64,000 nt of DNA from NCBI GenBank assembly GCA_020161535.1, contig JAIUNW010000001.1, positions 248,001-312,000 of the forward strand. Reading direction: 5' to 3'. The DNA is from Bacteroidota bacterium. GTDB taxonomy: Bacteria; Bacteroidota; Bacteroidia; Chitinophagales; Chitinophagaceae. Every line of letters begins with the position of its first letter. Within the stretch, counting starts at the first letter, position 1. Under the pieces are notes generated by a model. That model was not told where the DNA came from, ran no database searches, and saw only the letters and a list, made by a program, of their open reading frames with translations. Made by a program: the position numbers and the translations under genes. This document shows, one piece after another, positions 44,239 through 52,631 of the stretch.

Positions 44239-44353
44239 GTAAGTCGATCAACGTTTAACTGAAGTCTGTTCAATAAAATGCCATTCTACCGCATTCGACT
44301 GTAATTCTACCGTATTCGACTTTATTGCCAAGTATTCAACTGTCAGTCCCACT

Positions 44354-46009
44354 TCAGGCATTGTACATCAGCGCATAATACTCATGCGCCATGCGATTGC
44401 TTTCAAACTGGTAACGTACATCGCGCATGCCGTTTTTAACGATCTGGCGCCAGGTAGCACGGTCGTCGTAATACAAGGGCAGGATCTGCTCCTGCAGGAT
44501 TTTATACAACTGTTCGAGGTCATATTCATCCTGGTCGTGGGTATTCATGTTCAGGTAATCCACCTTGGGTACCACAAAACCATTGTTGCCATTGTTGATA
44601 AATTCGGGTATCCAGCCATCGTCGGTACTGAAGTTCACCGCGCCATTCATGGCGGCTGTCATACCACTGGTGCCACTGGCTTCTCTTGGTACGCGCGGGT
44701 TGTTCAACCAACAATCAGCACCTTGTTTAAGTCGCTTCGACAACGCAAGTTCATAACCAACCAATACCGCCATATTGGAATAAGATCTACTCAGGTGTAC
44801 CAGGTTATTGAAATCATTGATCGCGGGATAATCCATCGGATAGGGTTTACCGGCCCAAATGATTTGTACGGGATACTTTGTATTCGTCATCAGCTCGCGA
44901 AACCTAGCCTGGTCGCGGGTAATCAATTCAGCCCTTTTATAACCAGCGAAACGACGCGCCCAAACAATGGTGAACACATCCGGCTTAAAGATTTTTCCCG
45001 TTTGATCGGCTACAATATCAAAGGCCCTTTTCTTCAGGTACAATTTGCGATCGTCAAAAGCATGGTCATTGCCTTCTTCCATGGATCGATAAAGTTGTTT
45101 ATCGGCCCAGTACCGCCAGTTTTGCGCGTTGGTGATCGACTTGATATCACAAATGCCCGGGTACTTACTCCACATTGCGCGCGACACTACCCCATGCAAC
45201 TGCGAAACACCATTGGCAATGCGCGCAAAACGCAGTGCTACCAGTGAATGGTTGAACTGATCGTCTTGTATGCCAGTCAAAGCACGTACTTCGTCGATCG
45301 AGAGTCCGCAGAAATAACTCATCTTCTGACAGAGGTAGATATCATGCTTCTCATTGCCTGCTTCCTCGGGCGTATGGGTGGTAAACACCAATCTCTTTTT
45401 CACTTCATCCAGGTTCTTGTTGAATTTCTGGTAGAGGTAAAAACCGGCACTGATACCATGGGCTTCGTTCAGGTGATACACTTCCGGATTGTAGTTCATT
45501 TCATCGAGCAACTTTGCGCCGCCTACACCCAGCAAAATAAACTGGGCCACTTTAGTCGCCACGTTGGCATCGTAGAGTCGATGCGTGATGGTTTGCGATA
45601 CATAATCGTTTTCCGGAAGATCGGTGCTCAACAAGAACAGCGGTGCCGATTTAAACGTTTCGGGATTGAGGTAAAAAACCTTGACCCAAACAGGGTGATC
45701 ATGAATCGAAATCTGAAACTTAATGCCGGTGTCTTCGAGGAAACTGTAAATCTTTTCCATCCAGGTTACCTGCAGGGTTTGGTCCTGGTTGCGCGCCTGG
45801 TCGTAATAACCGTATTTCCAAAGAATGCCGATGCCGATCAGGTTTTGCCTGAGTTCATAGGCACTGCGAAGATGTGAGCCCGATAAAAAACCCAATCCGC
45901 CACTGTAAATTTTTAGGGGTTGGTGAACGGCAAATTCCATCGAGAAATAAGCCACTTTTTTAGCGTATTCGTCAGAATGGTAGGGTACTTTAAAATTCAT
46001 AAAACTCAT
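44354..46009 (-). CDS. Alpha-glucan phosphorylase-like glycosyltransferase (GT35), PLP lysine replaced
   Basis: 551 residues, shorter than glycogen phosphorylase (about 800). GT35 features: KVAYFSMEFAVHQPLKIYSGGLGFL, NEAHGISAGFYLY, FTTHTPEEAGNEKHDI, FAGYKRAELITRD, IIWAGKPYPMD and REASGTSGMTAAMNGAVNFSTDDGW. In phosphorylases the last motif carries the PLP-binding lysine (GMK or NMK); here threonine occupies it. Either the enzyme works without PLP or it is not a phosphorylase. Cytoplasmic, presumably in glycogen/maltodextrin metabolism. It follows the lipoprotein gene by seven bases; its 3' untranslated region is array 2. Confidence 0.85.
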   Translation of the reverse strand: MSFMNFKVPYHSDEYAKKVAYFSMEFAVHQPLKIYSGGLGFLSGSHLRSAYELRQNLIGIGILWKYGYYDQARNQDQTLQVTWMEKIYSFLEDTGIKFQISIHDHPVWVKVFYLNPETFKSAPLFLLSTDLPENDYVSQTITHRLYDANVATKVAQFILLGVGGAKLLDEMNYNPEVYHLNEAHGISAGFYLYQKFNKNLDEVKKRLVFTTHTPEEAGNEKHDIYLCQKMSYFCGLSIDEVRALTGIQDDQFNHSLVALRFARIANGVSQLHGVVSRAMWSKYPGICDIKSITNAQNWRYWADKQLYRSMEEGNDHAFDDRKLYLKKRAFDIVADQTGKIFKPDVFTIVWARRFAGYKRAELITRDQARFRELMTNTKYPVQIIWAGKPYPMDYPAINDFNNLVHLSRSYSNMAVLVGYELALSKRLKQGADCWLNNPRVPREASGTSGMTAAMNGAVNFSTDDGWIPEFINNGNNGFVVPKVDYLNMNTHDQDEYDLEQLYKILQEQILPLYYDDRATWRQIVKNGMRDVRYQFESNRMAHEYYALMYNA

Positions 46010-46016
46010 AACACAA

Positions 46017-46994
46017 CTATTTCTTTTTCTTTGTACCGGTTACAGCCGGTTTCTTTTTACGTATATAACTTCCTTCAAAAAAACATTTTATGTCGCGGTA
46101 AGAACCGCAGCCTTCCAGTTCTTTCAACTTTACGGTATTGCCGCTAAAATTGAAATCAATGGCACAGGTACCATTGTTCTCGGTGAACCGGCCGGTATTG
46201 GCACCGGTAATCGCCATCTCCCCTTTCAATTCTCCCCTGCACGCACCGCCGTCTTTTTCAAAATGAATGAAGAAGTACAACCGGCCAGGTTTAGAACCAT
46301 CACGAACAGATACCAGGTTTTTTTTATCCTGGAAATAATCGCCCGTAAGCTTATGCGATGCCTTCAGTGTATCTACCGGGTTTTGTAATTCGGTGGTTGG
46401 GCCAGTTGTGCCTGCGTTCGATTCCGTAAGGATTAACGTAAACAATCCTTCAGTATTATACACATACACTTTCTTGTTATAAGTAAGCTGCCCCGACGCC
46501 GAGGCTTGCTGGCGATTGATGGTAATGGTGTATTTATTGTCCATCACCGCCGAAGAAAGATCATTTGCCTTTGGTGCCGTACTAAGATTGAGCAATGGAA
46601 GGGCGGTGACAAAACTGTCTTTGTCAAAAACCAGCAGCGAAGCGGCTTTTTTGGCATTGCTGAAAGAGCGAACAAAGAGATAAGTTTCACCGTCTTTAAC
46701 CGAAACTTTTCCGATGGGGTAAATCTGGGGCTTGCTGCCCTTCACCGTCAACTGGGTGATGACTGAATCGGGAATAAACTGGGCGATGATTTTATTGCCA
46801 ATGCGGATGGAATCATTTGGCTTTTTTACCAAAGAAGAATCGGCCAGTTGCACCGGCAGGGAAATGGTTGGGAAAAAATCAACAAACTCTTGTACGGTTA
46901 CGGTGCTGTCATCCGTTAATTGCTTTTTTTTCTGTGAACAACTGGCCAGTATACATAAAAAAAATACCCATAGAACCCGCGTGCGTCGAAGCAT
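46017..46994 (-). CDS. Lipoprotein of unknown function
   Basis: 325 residues: lipoprotein signal (MLRRTRVLWVFFLCILASCSQ, lipobox LASC), then a mostly beta-strand domain (about 40-180; SLPVQLADSSLVKKPNDS, VSVKDGETYLFVRSF) and a second beta domain (about 205-310; KLTGDYFQDKKNLVSVRDG, RLYFFIHFEKDGGACRGELKG, CAIDFNF, GSYRDIKCFFEGSY) with four conserved-looking cysteines that may pair. The C-terminus is very basic (IRKKKPAVTGTKKKK). I do not recognise the family. It is upstream of the glucan-phosphorylase-like gene in one unit. Confidence 0.65.
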   Translation of the reverse strand: MLRRTRVLWVFFLCILASCSQKKKQLTDDSTVTVQEFVDFFPTISLPVQLADSSLVKKPNDSIRIGNKIIAQFIPDSVITQLTVKGSKPQIYPIGKVSVKDGETYLFVRSFSNAKKAASLLVFDKDSFVTALPLLNLSTAPKANDLSSAVMDNKYTITINRQQASASGQLTYNKKVYVYNTEGLFTLILTESNAGTTGPTTELQNPVDTLKASHKLTGDYFQDKKNLVSVRDGSKPGRLYFFIHFEKDGGACRGELKGEMAITGANTGRFTENNGTCAIDFNFSGNTVKLKELEGCGSYRDIKCFFEGSYIRKKKPAVTGTKKKK

Positions 46995-47064
46995 AGCTGA
47001 TTTTTCCGTGAATCGCTAAAATAGGGTGTTTTGGTTAAGTGCGTGGGTTTTACAATTATTTTTT

Positions 47065-47092
47065 TTTAGATTTGTCTAAATTTAAATTTAGA
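47065..47092. promoter_or_regulatory. Overlapping MntR/DtxR-type operators over the mntR promoter
   Basis: TTTAGA (47065-47070), TTTG, TCTAAA (47075-47080) is a perfect palindrome, and TCTAAA (47075-47080), TTTAAA, TTTAGA (47087-47092) is another perfect palindrome sharing the middle half-site. The -7 box TAGATTTG (47067-47074) lies inside the first palindrome. The repressor gene starts five bases downstream. A dimer bound here would block RNA polymerase, so autoregulation by manganese or iron is predicted. Confidence 0.7.
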
Positions 47093-47096
47093 TCAA

Positions 47097-47768
47097 TTGA
47101 AATATTCATCCAGTAAGGAGAATTATCTGAAAGCGATCTTTCACCTGCAACAAGACGATTCGGTTGTGAATACCAACGCCCTTGCCCGGCAGTTGAATAC
47201 CAAACCGGCTTCTGTTACCGATATGCTCAAAAAGCTGAAAGCGCAGAAGCTATTGCAATACCAACCGTATAAGGGTGTCAAACTAACGGCCGACGGCAAA
47301 AAAGTGGCGCTGCAAATCATCCGCAAGCACCGGCTATGGGAATATTTTCTGGTCGATAAACTGGGCTTTGGTTGGGAAGAAGTGCATGAGATCGCCGAAG
47401 AACTGGAGCATATCAGCAGCCGCAAACTGATCGACCGCCTGGAACTATTTCTGGGAAGTCCGCGTACCGACCCCCACGGCGATCCCATTCCCGACAGCCA
47501 GGGTAAAATGCCGGTCATACAGCAAACGGCTTTGCTGGACCTGCCGCTGAAGAAAACAGCCGCCGTGATCAGTGTTAGCAACCAGTCGACCGCCATGCTC
47601 GACCTGCTCAAACATTATCATATCGGCATCGGCACCAAGTTGCAGGTGAACCGCCGATTTGAATTTGACCAAACCCTGGAAATCGCCATCGCCAATCGGC
47701 CGGTGTTCACCATCAGTGAACTGCTGGCGTCAAATCTTTTTGTAGCCTATGACACAACAACCGCATAA
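47097..47768 (+). CDS. mntR: DtxR/MntR-family metal-dependent repressor with FeoA-like C-terminal domain
   Basis: Senses Mn2+ or Fe2+ and represses metal uptake. 223 residues: winged helix-turn-helix (20-65; NTNALARQLNTKPASVTDML), dimerisation/metal-binding domain (70-140; RKHRLWEYFLVDKLGFGWEEV, HEIAEELEHISS; His78, Glu82, His97 and Glu101 are likely ligands) and a FeoA/SH3-like domain (about 155-223; HYHIGIGTKLQVNRRF). The start is TTG at 47097; no ATG is close. The symbol follows from the neighbour: it overlaps the Nramp gene by 20 bases, so the two are coupled, with an operator-promoter directly upstream. Confidence 0.87.
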   Translation: MKYSSSKENYLKAIFHLQQDDSVVNTNALARQLNTKPASVTDMLKKLKAQKLLQYQPYKGVKLTADGKKVALQIIRKHRLWEYFLVDKLGFGWEEVHEIAEELEHISSRKLIDRLELFLGSPRTDPHGDPIPDSQGKMPVIQQTALLDLPLKKTAAVISVSNQSTAMLDLLKHYHIGIGTKLQVNRRFEFDQTLEIAIANRPVFTISELLASNLFVAYDTTTA

Positions 47769-49632
47769 CGATCTTTCGCTGAGCGATGTGCACAATACGG
47801 TTGATACCACCCGGCATACCAGCTTTTGGAAAAGGATTTTTTCTTTTCTAGGTCCAGCGTACCTGGTGAGCGTTGGCTATATGGATCCGGGCAACTGGGC
47901 CACCGACTTACAAGGTGGCAGTCAGTTCGGTTATGCATTGCTGTGGGTATTGCTGATGAGTAATATTATGGCCCTCCTGCTGCAAAGTTTGTCGGCCAGG
48001 TTGGGCATAGTTCGCGGCCGCGACCTGGCGCAGGCCAACCGCGAAACATTTCCACCAGCGGTTAATTTTATTTTATACCTGTTGGCCGAAGTGGCCATTG
48101 CCGCTACCGATCTCGCCGAAGTATTGGGAATGGCCATCGGCATTCACCTACTCACCGGTTTGCCGTTGATGGCCGGCGTAGCCATTACCATACTCGACAC
48201 ATTTCTCTTATTATGGTTACAGAAACTGGGCATGCGAAAGATGGAGTTGTTTATCATTGGACTCATCTCCATCATCTCTATTTCGTTTCTGATCGAAATG
48301 ATTTTGGTGAAACCGGTGATGAGCGAAGTGGTCAGCGGTTTGGTGCCTTCTATTCCCAATGAAACAGCTTTGTATATCGCCATTGGAATTATAGGTGCCA
48401 CCGTGATGCCGCACAACCTTTACCTGCATTCGGCGCTGGTACAAACGCGAAAGATCCGCAACGACTATGCAGGCAAGAAAAAGGCAATCCGCATGAATGT
48501 GATCGACAGTGCCATTGCCCTAAACCTGGCTTTTTTTGTGAACGCTGCCATCTTGGTGCTGGCTGCCGCTGCCTTTCACAAAACCGGTCAAACCGATGTA
48601 GCGCGCATTGAAGATGCACATCGCCTGCTCGACAACCTGCTCGGTTCCAAACTAGCTCCTACCCTTTTTGCCATTGCGTTGATAGCCGCCGGGCAATCGT
48701 CGACCATCACTGGCACCCTCGCCGGACAAATTGTAATGGAGGGGTACTTGCAACTGCGGATCAATCCCTGGTTGCGTCGCCTCCTCACGCGTTTGCTGGC
48801 CGTGGTGCCCGCTTTGTTGGTCATCTATTATTTTGGTGATGGCGAAGTAGATGCCATGTTGGTGTTGAGTCAGGTGATATTGAGTCTTCAGTTGGGCTTT
48901 GCGGTAATTCCATTGATACATTTTGTGAGCGACAAAGAAAAAATGGGCGACCTGCGCATCAAACCGTATGTAGCCATAGCGGCCTGGCTGGTAGCGGCTG
49001 TTTTGGTTTACCTTAACCTGCGCATGGTACTCACCGAAGCCTTTCAATTTTTGCAGGGCAATAATGCCTGGTGGATCAAAGCCCTGATTGTAGTGGGCAT
49101 TTTGCTGTTATTGGTTTTGTTGCTGGTGGTGATTGTTCAACCTTTACTGGCCAAAAAGCAACGACAAAAACAAGTAGCCATTCACAGCAGCCTTCGCAAC
49201 TTACAGGCGCAACACCTGCCGGCCTACCAGCGGGTAGCCATCGCCCTCGAGTTCAGTCAACACGATAGCCAATTGCTTTCGCATGCAATGGCGCAGGCAA
49301 GTCCCGGTGCAACCCTTATCCTCATTCATATTGTGGAAAGCGTAACGGCGAAATTTTACGGCACCGCCAGCGAAGACCTCGAATCGCAACAAGATGCCAA
49401 TCAACTGGCGCAATATGTCGCTGAGCTACAGTCGCGCGGTTACCAGGCGATTGCCTGCCTGGGACACCAATCAAGACATACCGGTATTGTTGAACTTACC
49501 CGTCGGGAAAAAGCCGATCTGTTGATCATGGGGGCACATCGACACCGTGCCGTGGCCGACTTGATTTATGGCGATACCATCAACAAAGTGAGACACGACC
49601 TGGCCATTCCTGTGTTGGTGGTCAATGTGTGA
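47749..49632 (+). CDS. mntH: Nramp Mn2+/Fe2+ transporter fused to a universal stress protein domain
   Basis: 627 residues. The N-terminal Nramp domain has 11 or more helices (about 30-465), the metal-site motifs DPGNW (46-50) in helix 1 and VMPHN (219-223) in helix 6; the methionine favours Mn2+/Fe2+ over Mg2+. After a short membrane-exit linker of basic residues, a UspA-like domain begins near 480: RVAIALEFSQHDSQLLSHAM, then ADLLIMGAHRHRAVADLIYGDTINKVRHDL with the ATP-binding G-2x-G-9x-G(S/T)-like loop in altered form. The Usp domain may gate transport by nucleotide. Preceded by mntR, with a 20-base overlap. Confidence 0.9.
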   Translation: MTQQPHNDLSLSDVHNTVDTTRHTSFWKRIFSFLGPAYLVSVGYMDPGNWATDLQGGSQFGYALLWVLLMSNIMALLLQSLSARLGIVRGRDLAQANRETFPPAVNFILYLLAEVAIAATDLAEVLGMAIGIHLLTGLPLMAGVAITILDTFLLLWLQKLGMRKMELFIIGLISIISISFLIEMILVKPVMSEVVSGLVPSIPNETALYIAIGIIGATVMPHNLYLHSALVQTRKIRNDYAGKKKAIRMNVIDSAIALNLAFFVNAAILVLAAAAFHKTGQTDVARIEDAHRLLDNLLGSKLAPTLFAIALIAAGQSSTITGTLAGQIVMEGYLQLRINPWLRRLLTRLLAVVPALLVIYYFGDGEVDAMLVLSQVILSLQLGFAVIPLIHFVSDKEKMGDLRIKPYVAIAAWLVAAVLVYLNLRMVLTEAFQFLQGNNAWWIKALIVVGILLLLVLLLVVIVQPLLAKKQRQKQVAIHSSLRNLQAQHLPAYQRVAIALEFSQHDSQLLSHAMAQASPGATLILIHIVESVTAKFYGTASEDLESQQDANQLAQYVAELQSRGYQAIACLGHQSRHTGIVELTRREKADLLIMGAHRHRAVADLIYGDTINKVRHDLAIPVLVVNV

Positions 49633-49634
49633 GT

Positions 49635-50261
49635 TCAGGGCTGTTTAACCAAATGCTTCAGCCTGCTGAACGTTTCGGGTTTAATTTGCAGGTAAGACGC
49701 GAGGTATTTTTGCGGCACCCGCAACAACATATCAGGGTGCTTCTGGATGTATTGCAAAAACCGATCGCGCGCTGGTCGCTGCATTTGAATCAAATCGCGC
49801 ATCACTTTGCGCGCATACAATTCACCTGCCATCAATCGTCCCAATCGGTTTGTTATCGGCACTTCAACCAGCAGGGCATCCATTTTTTGTCGGGTAATCG
49901 ACAAACAAGTAGTTGATTCAAGTGTTTCCAGCCAGCACAGGGCGGGCTTTCGCTCAAAAAAAGAAATTTCTGCGTGGATAAAATGACCTTCTTTGCTCAG
50001 TTGAAGCGTTACTTCCTGTTTGCCGGCCAGCATGTACTTGCGCACAACGCCTTTCAAAATCAGGTTAAAATAATTTTCCTGATCGCCGGGTTGAAGAATG
50101 ATTTCTTTTTTGTCGAACTGTCGAATTTCACAGTAGTTGATGATTTGCGAAAATTCTTCGGTCGACATACCCGTATGGGCATTCACATATCGATGCAACC
50201 GGGCAATTTGTACGGAGAAATTTTCCAAACCCGGGTAAATCTTTTTTGCCGAATCATTCAT
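49635..50261 (-). CDS. Crp/Fnr-family transcription regulator (paralogue 1)
   Basis: 208 residues. N-terminal cyclic-nucleotide-binding fold (about 30-135; EFSQIINYCEIRQFDKKEII, QPGDQENYFNLILKGVVRKY, AEISFFERKPALCWLETLE) and C-terminal region (about 155-205, RPARDRFLQYIQKHPDMLL, RVPQKYLASYLQIKPETFSRL). The C-terminal helix-turn-helix QKYLASYLQIKPETFSRL is typical of the Bacteroidota subgroup in which the DNA-binding part is short. No Fnr-type N-terminal cysteine cluster. The ligand is unknown. It overlaps its paralogue gene by eight bases. Confidence 0.85.
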   Translation of the reverse strand: MNDSAKKIYPGLENFSVQIARLHRYVNAHTGMSTEEFSQIINYCEIRQFDKKEIILQPGDQENYFNLILKGVVRKYMLAGKQEVTLQLSKEGHFIHAEISFFERKPALCWLETLESTTCLSITRQKMDALLVEVPITNRLGRLMAGELYARKVMRDLIQMQRPARDRFLQYIQKHPDMLLRVPQKYLASYLQIKPETFSRLKHLVKQP

Positions 50262-50904
50262 TTTTCATTTCCTCCATTAACTTCTTCTTAAAGCGACTAA
50301 AGGTTTCGGGCTTCATATTTAGCATCGAAGCGACATATTTCTGCGGCGCTCTGGCCAACAGATCGGGCATTTCTTTATACACAAACAGGAATCGCTCCTG
50401 CGGCGAAGCCGTCATGCGCAGGATATCAATCTTCTCTTTGAGCAGCAGGGAATCGAGCGTAATCATCAGGCCCAGTCTTTCGAAATTGACGCTGTAACTG
50501 TATAGGTTTTCCAGCGCCGACCGGGTGACAAACCACAAAGTGCAGGGCTCAATTGTTTCTATCACAAATTCAGAAACCACGCCGGTAAGGAAAGAGACAC
50601 TGGCAGAAATCATTTGTCCCTCGTCGGCCAGGTAAACCGTCACCTCATTTTGCTCGTGGTAAAAGAATTTACGAACCATCCCTTTTTGTACGAAGTAGAT
50701 GTGTTGTTCCAGTTCGCCTACATTGGTAAGTACCTGGTGCGGAAAGCAAGTAATCACTTGCATGCTGTTGGCCAGCATCGTCCTTTCTTCGGCTGAAAGG
50801 GTTACAAATTTTGTCAAATAGTCTAAAAAGTCTAGCGGCATCTCCGGTTCGTTCTCTACTAAGATAAACGCAATACGAGATTTTACATTGGTTTTTTTCT
50901 TCAT
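50254..50904 (-). CDS. Crp/Fnr-family transcription regulator (paralogue 2)
   Basis: 216 residues, same fold as the downstream gene: cyclic-nucleotide-binding domain (about 30-145; SMQVITCFPHQVLTNVGELEQ, YFVQKGMVRKFFYHEQNEVTVYL given only in part, ISASVSFLTGV) and a short C-terminal helix-turn-helix (RAPQKYVASMLNMKPETFSRF). The tandem pair probably arose by duplication; each could bind as homodimer or the two could pair. It is divergent from the isocitrate dehydrogenase gene, 41 bases away, so it may regulate that promoter. Confidence 0.85.
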   Translation of the reverse strand: MKKKTNVKSRIAFILVENEPEMPLDFLDYLTKFVTLSAEERTMLANSMQVITCFPHQVLTNVGELEQHIYFVQKGMVRKFFYHEQNEVTVYLADEGQMISASVSFLTGVVSEFVIETIEPCTLWFVTRSALENLYSYSVNFERLGLMITLDSLLLKEKIDILRMTASPQERFLFVYKEMPDLLARAPQKYVASMLNMKPETFSRFKKKLMEEMKNE

Positions 50905-50910
50905 TTGGCT

Positions 50911-50918
50911 TAGGTTTG
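50911..50918 (+). promoter_or_regulatory. -7 promoter box of icd (TAGGTTTG)
   Basis: Perfect TAnnTTTG, 27 bases before the icd ATG. ATTG at 50887-50890, 20 bases upstream of the box, could be a weak -33 element. Confidence 0.5.
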
Positions 50919-50945
50919 CGGACTTGCATTTAAAATCAACCCACT

Positions 50946-52178
50946 ATGAGTAAGATCAAAGTAGCCAATCCGGTGGTGGAACTGGATGGCGATGAAATGA
51001 CCCGGATCATCTGGCAGTTCATTAAAGACAAACTGATTCTCCCCTACCTGGACGTAGATATTAAATATTTCGATCTCGGCATTGAACACCGCGATGCGAC
51101 CAACGACCAGGTAACTGTGGATGCCGCCAATGCCATCAAGCAATATGGTGTGGGCATTAAGTGTGCAACCATTACACCTGATGAGGCGCGCGTAAAAGAG
51201 TTCAACCTCAAACAAATGTGGAAAAGCCCCAATGGTACCATCCGCAATATCCTCGATGGCACCGTGTTCCGGGAGCCAATCGTGATCAATAATATCCCCC
51301 GCCTGGTAACGAATTGGACCGCACCCATTATTGTGGGCCGTCATGCTTTTGGCGACCAATACCGGGCAACCGACACCGTGATCAAGGGCAAGGGTAAATT
51401 AACTATGACTTTTACACCCGAAGGCGGAGGCGAACCCCAAACCTTTGAAGTGTACAATTTCAAGGGCGATGGCGTGGCCATGTCGATGTACAATACCGAT
51501 GAGAGCATCAAGGGATTTGCGCGCAGTTGTTTCAATATGGCGCTGAGCAAAAAATGGCCCTTGTACCTGTCTACCAAGAATACCATCCTCAAAAAATACG
51601 ACGGCCGGTTCAAAGATATTTTTGAGGAAATCTACCAGCAGGAATTCAAAACTGCTTTTGAAGCGGCAGGCATTGTGTACGAGCACCGCCTGATCGATGA
51701 CATGGTTGCCAGTGCCCTGAAGTGGAATGGCAATTTTGTGTGGGCTTGTAAAAACTACGACGGCGATGTGCAGAGCGATACCGTTGCACAGGGTTTTGGT
51801 TCACTGGGCTTGATGACCTCGGTGTTGATTACGCCCGACGGAAAAACGCTGGAATCAGAAGCGGCACATGGAACGGTTACACGTCACTATCGCGATCACC
51901 AGGCGGGCAAACCAACGTCGACCAATCCCATTGCGTCTATTTTTGCCTGGACCCGCGGACTCGCCTTCAGGGGCAAGCTCGACAATAACCAGGCCCTGAT
52001 CGATTTCTGTAATGCACTGGAAGCGGTTTGTATTGAAACCGTAGAAAGCGGCAAAATGACCAAAGACCTGGCCGTTTGTGTTCATGGCAATAAGGTAACA
52101 CACGGGAAGGATTTCCTGTACACCCAGGAGTTTCTTGACGCCATTGATGAAAACCTGAAGAAGAAGCTGAAGAAATAA
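50946..52178 (+). CDS. icd: NADP-dependent isocitrate dehydrogenase, dimeric eukaryote-like type
   Basis: Oxidises isocitrate to 2-oxoglutarate in the TCA cycle, cytoplasmic. 410 residues; the N-terminus [26 protein letters not shown] and [20 protein letters not shown] mark the homodimeric type II enzyme (as in mitochondria), not the E. coli type. The substrate loop has the SPNGTIRN segment, the Mg2+ aspartates lie in [13 protein letters not shown], and the cofactor loop GTVTRHYR gives NADP preference. A strong terminator follows. It is divergent from the Crp/Fnr pair. Confidence 0.94.
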   Translation: MSKIKVANPVVELDGDEMTRIIWQFIKDKLILPYLDVDIKYFDLGIEHRDATNDQVTVDAANAIKQYGVGIKCATITPDEARVKEFNLKQMWKSPNGTIRNILDGTVFREPIVINNIPRLVTNWTAPIIVGRHAFGDQYRATDTVIKGKGKLTMTFTPEGGGEPQTFEVYNFKGDGVAMSMYNTDESIKGFARSCFNMALSKKWPLYLSTKNTILKKYDGRFKDIFEEIYQQEFKTAFEAAGIVYEHRLIDDMVASALKWNGNFVWACKNYDGDVQSDTVAQGFGSLGLMTSVLITPDGKTLESEAAHGTVTRHYRDHQAGKPTSTNPIASIFAWTRGLAFRGKLDNNQALIDFCNALEAVCIETVESGKMTKDLAVCVHGNKVTHGKDFLYTQEFLDAIDENLKKKLKK

Positions 52179-52204
52179 TTAGTGATAAGCAACCAAACAA
52201 AAAG

Positions 52205-52236
52205 GGCTGTCTCCGGGAGACAGCCTCTTTTTTTTA
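52205..52236 (+). terminator. Rho-independent terminator of icd
   Basis: GGCTGTCTC (52205-52213) pairs perfectly with GAGACAGCC (52217-52225), loop CGG, followed by TCTTTTTTTT. Confidence 0.9.
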
Positions 52237-52258
52237 CTTACTACTATGCGGGAAAAAC

Positions 52259-52612
52259 TTAAGGCTTGTTGTTGTTCAACTTCGACTTCAGCTCGCTGCT
52301 GGAATTTTCGGTAAAATTCGCCGGCTTGGCTGCAGGTGCTGTCGCGTTGTTGGGTGTAAGGGCACCGTTGGTACCGGCTTTGGCATTCTGCGCAGTCAAT
52401 TGATTGGTGGCAGCAATTACGCTGCGGTGTTGCTGTGCAAAATTGGTATTCTTCTGGCGGTCCATCATTGCTTTCCGTTGCGGGGTAAGCGGAGATGCCT
52501 TGGGTACTACCCTTTTGGCCAATGGACTGGTTGAGGGAGACTGTGCGTACATGGCCAAGCTGATCATGATGGCCAGATTGGTTAACAGCATGTATTTGAT
52601 AGGTTGTTTCAT
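52259..52612 (-). CDS. Small exported protein, Ala/Asn/Pro-rich
   Basis: About 117 residues after ATG 52612: signal peptide (MKQPIKYMLLTNLAIMISLAMYAQ, cleavage after YAQ-like site) and a low-complexity mature part without hydrophobic core (TPQRKAMMDRQKNTNFAQQH, GALTPNNATAPAAKPANF, ELKSKLNNNKP). Probably unfolded. The frame extends to 52642 inside the preceding gene, but ATG 52612 gives the signal peptide. It is last in a three-gene minus-strand run (T9SS protein, long fibre protein, this) and may be part of the same secreted assembly. Confidence 0.65.
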   Translation of the reverse strand: MKQPIKYMLLTNLAIMISLAMYAQSPSTSPLAKRVVPKASPLTPQRKAMMDRQKNTNFAQQHRSVIAATNQLTAQNAKAGTNGALTPNNATAPAAKPANFTENSSSELKSKLNNNKP

Positions 52613-52631
52613 GTGATTTGTTTTTGATAGA

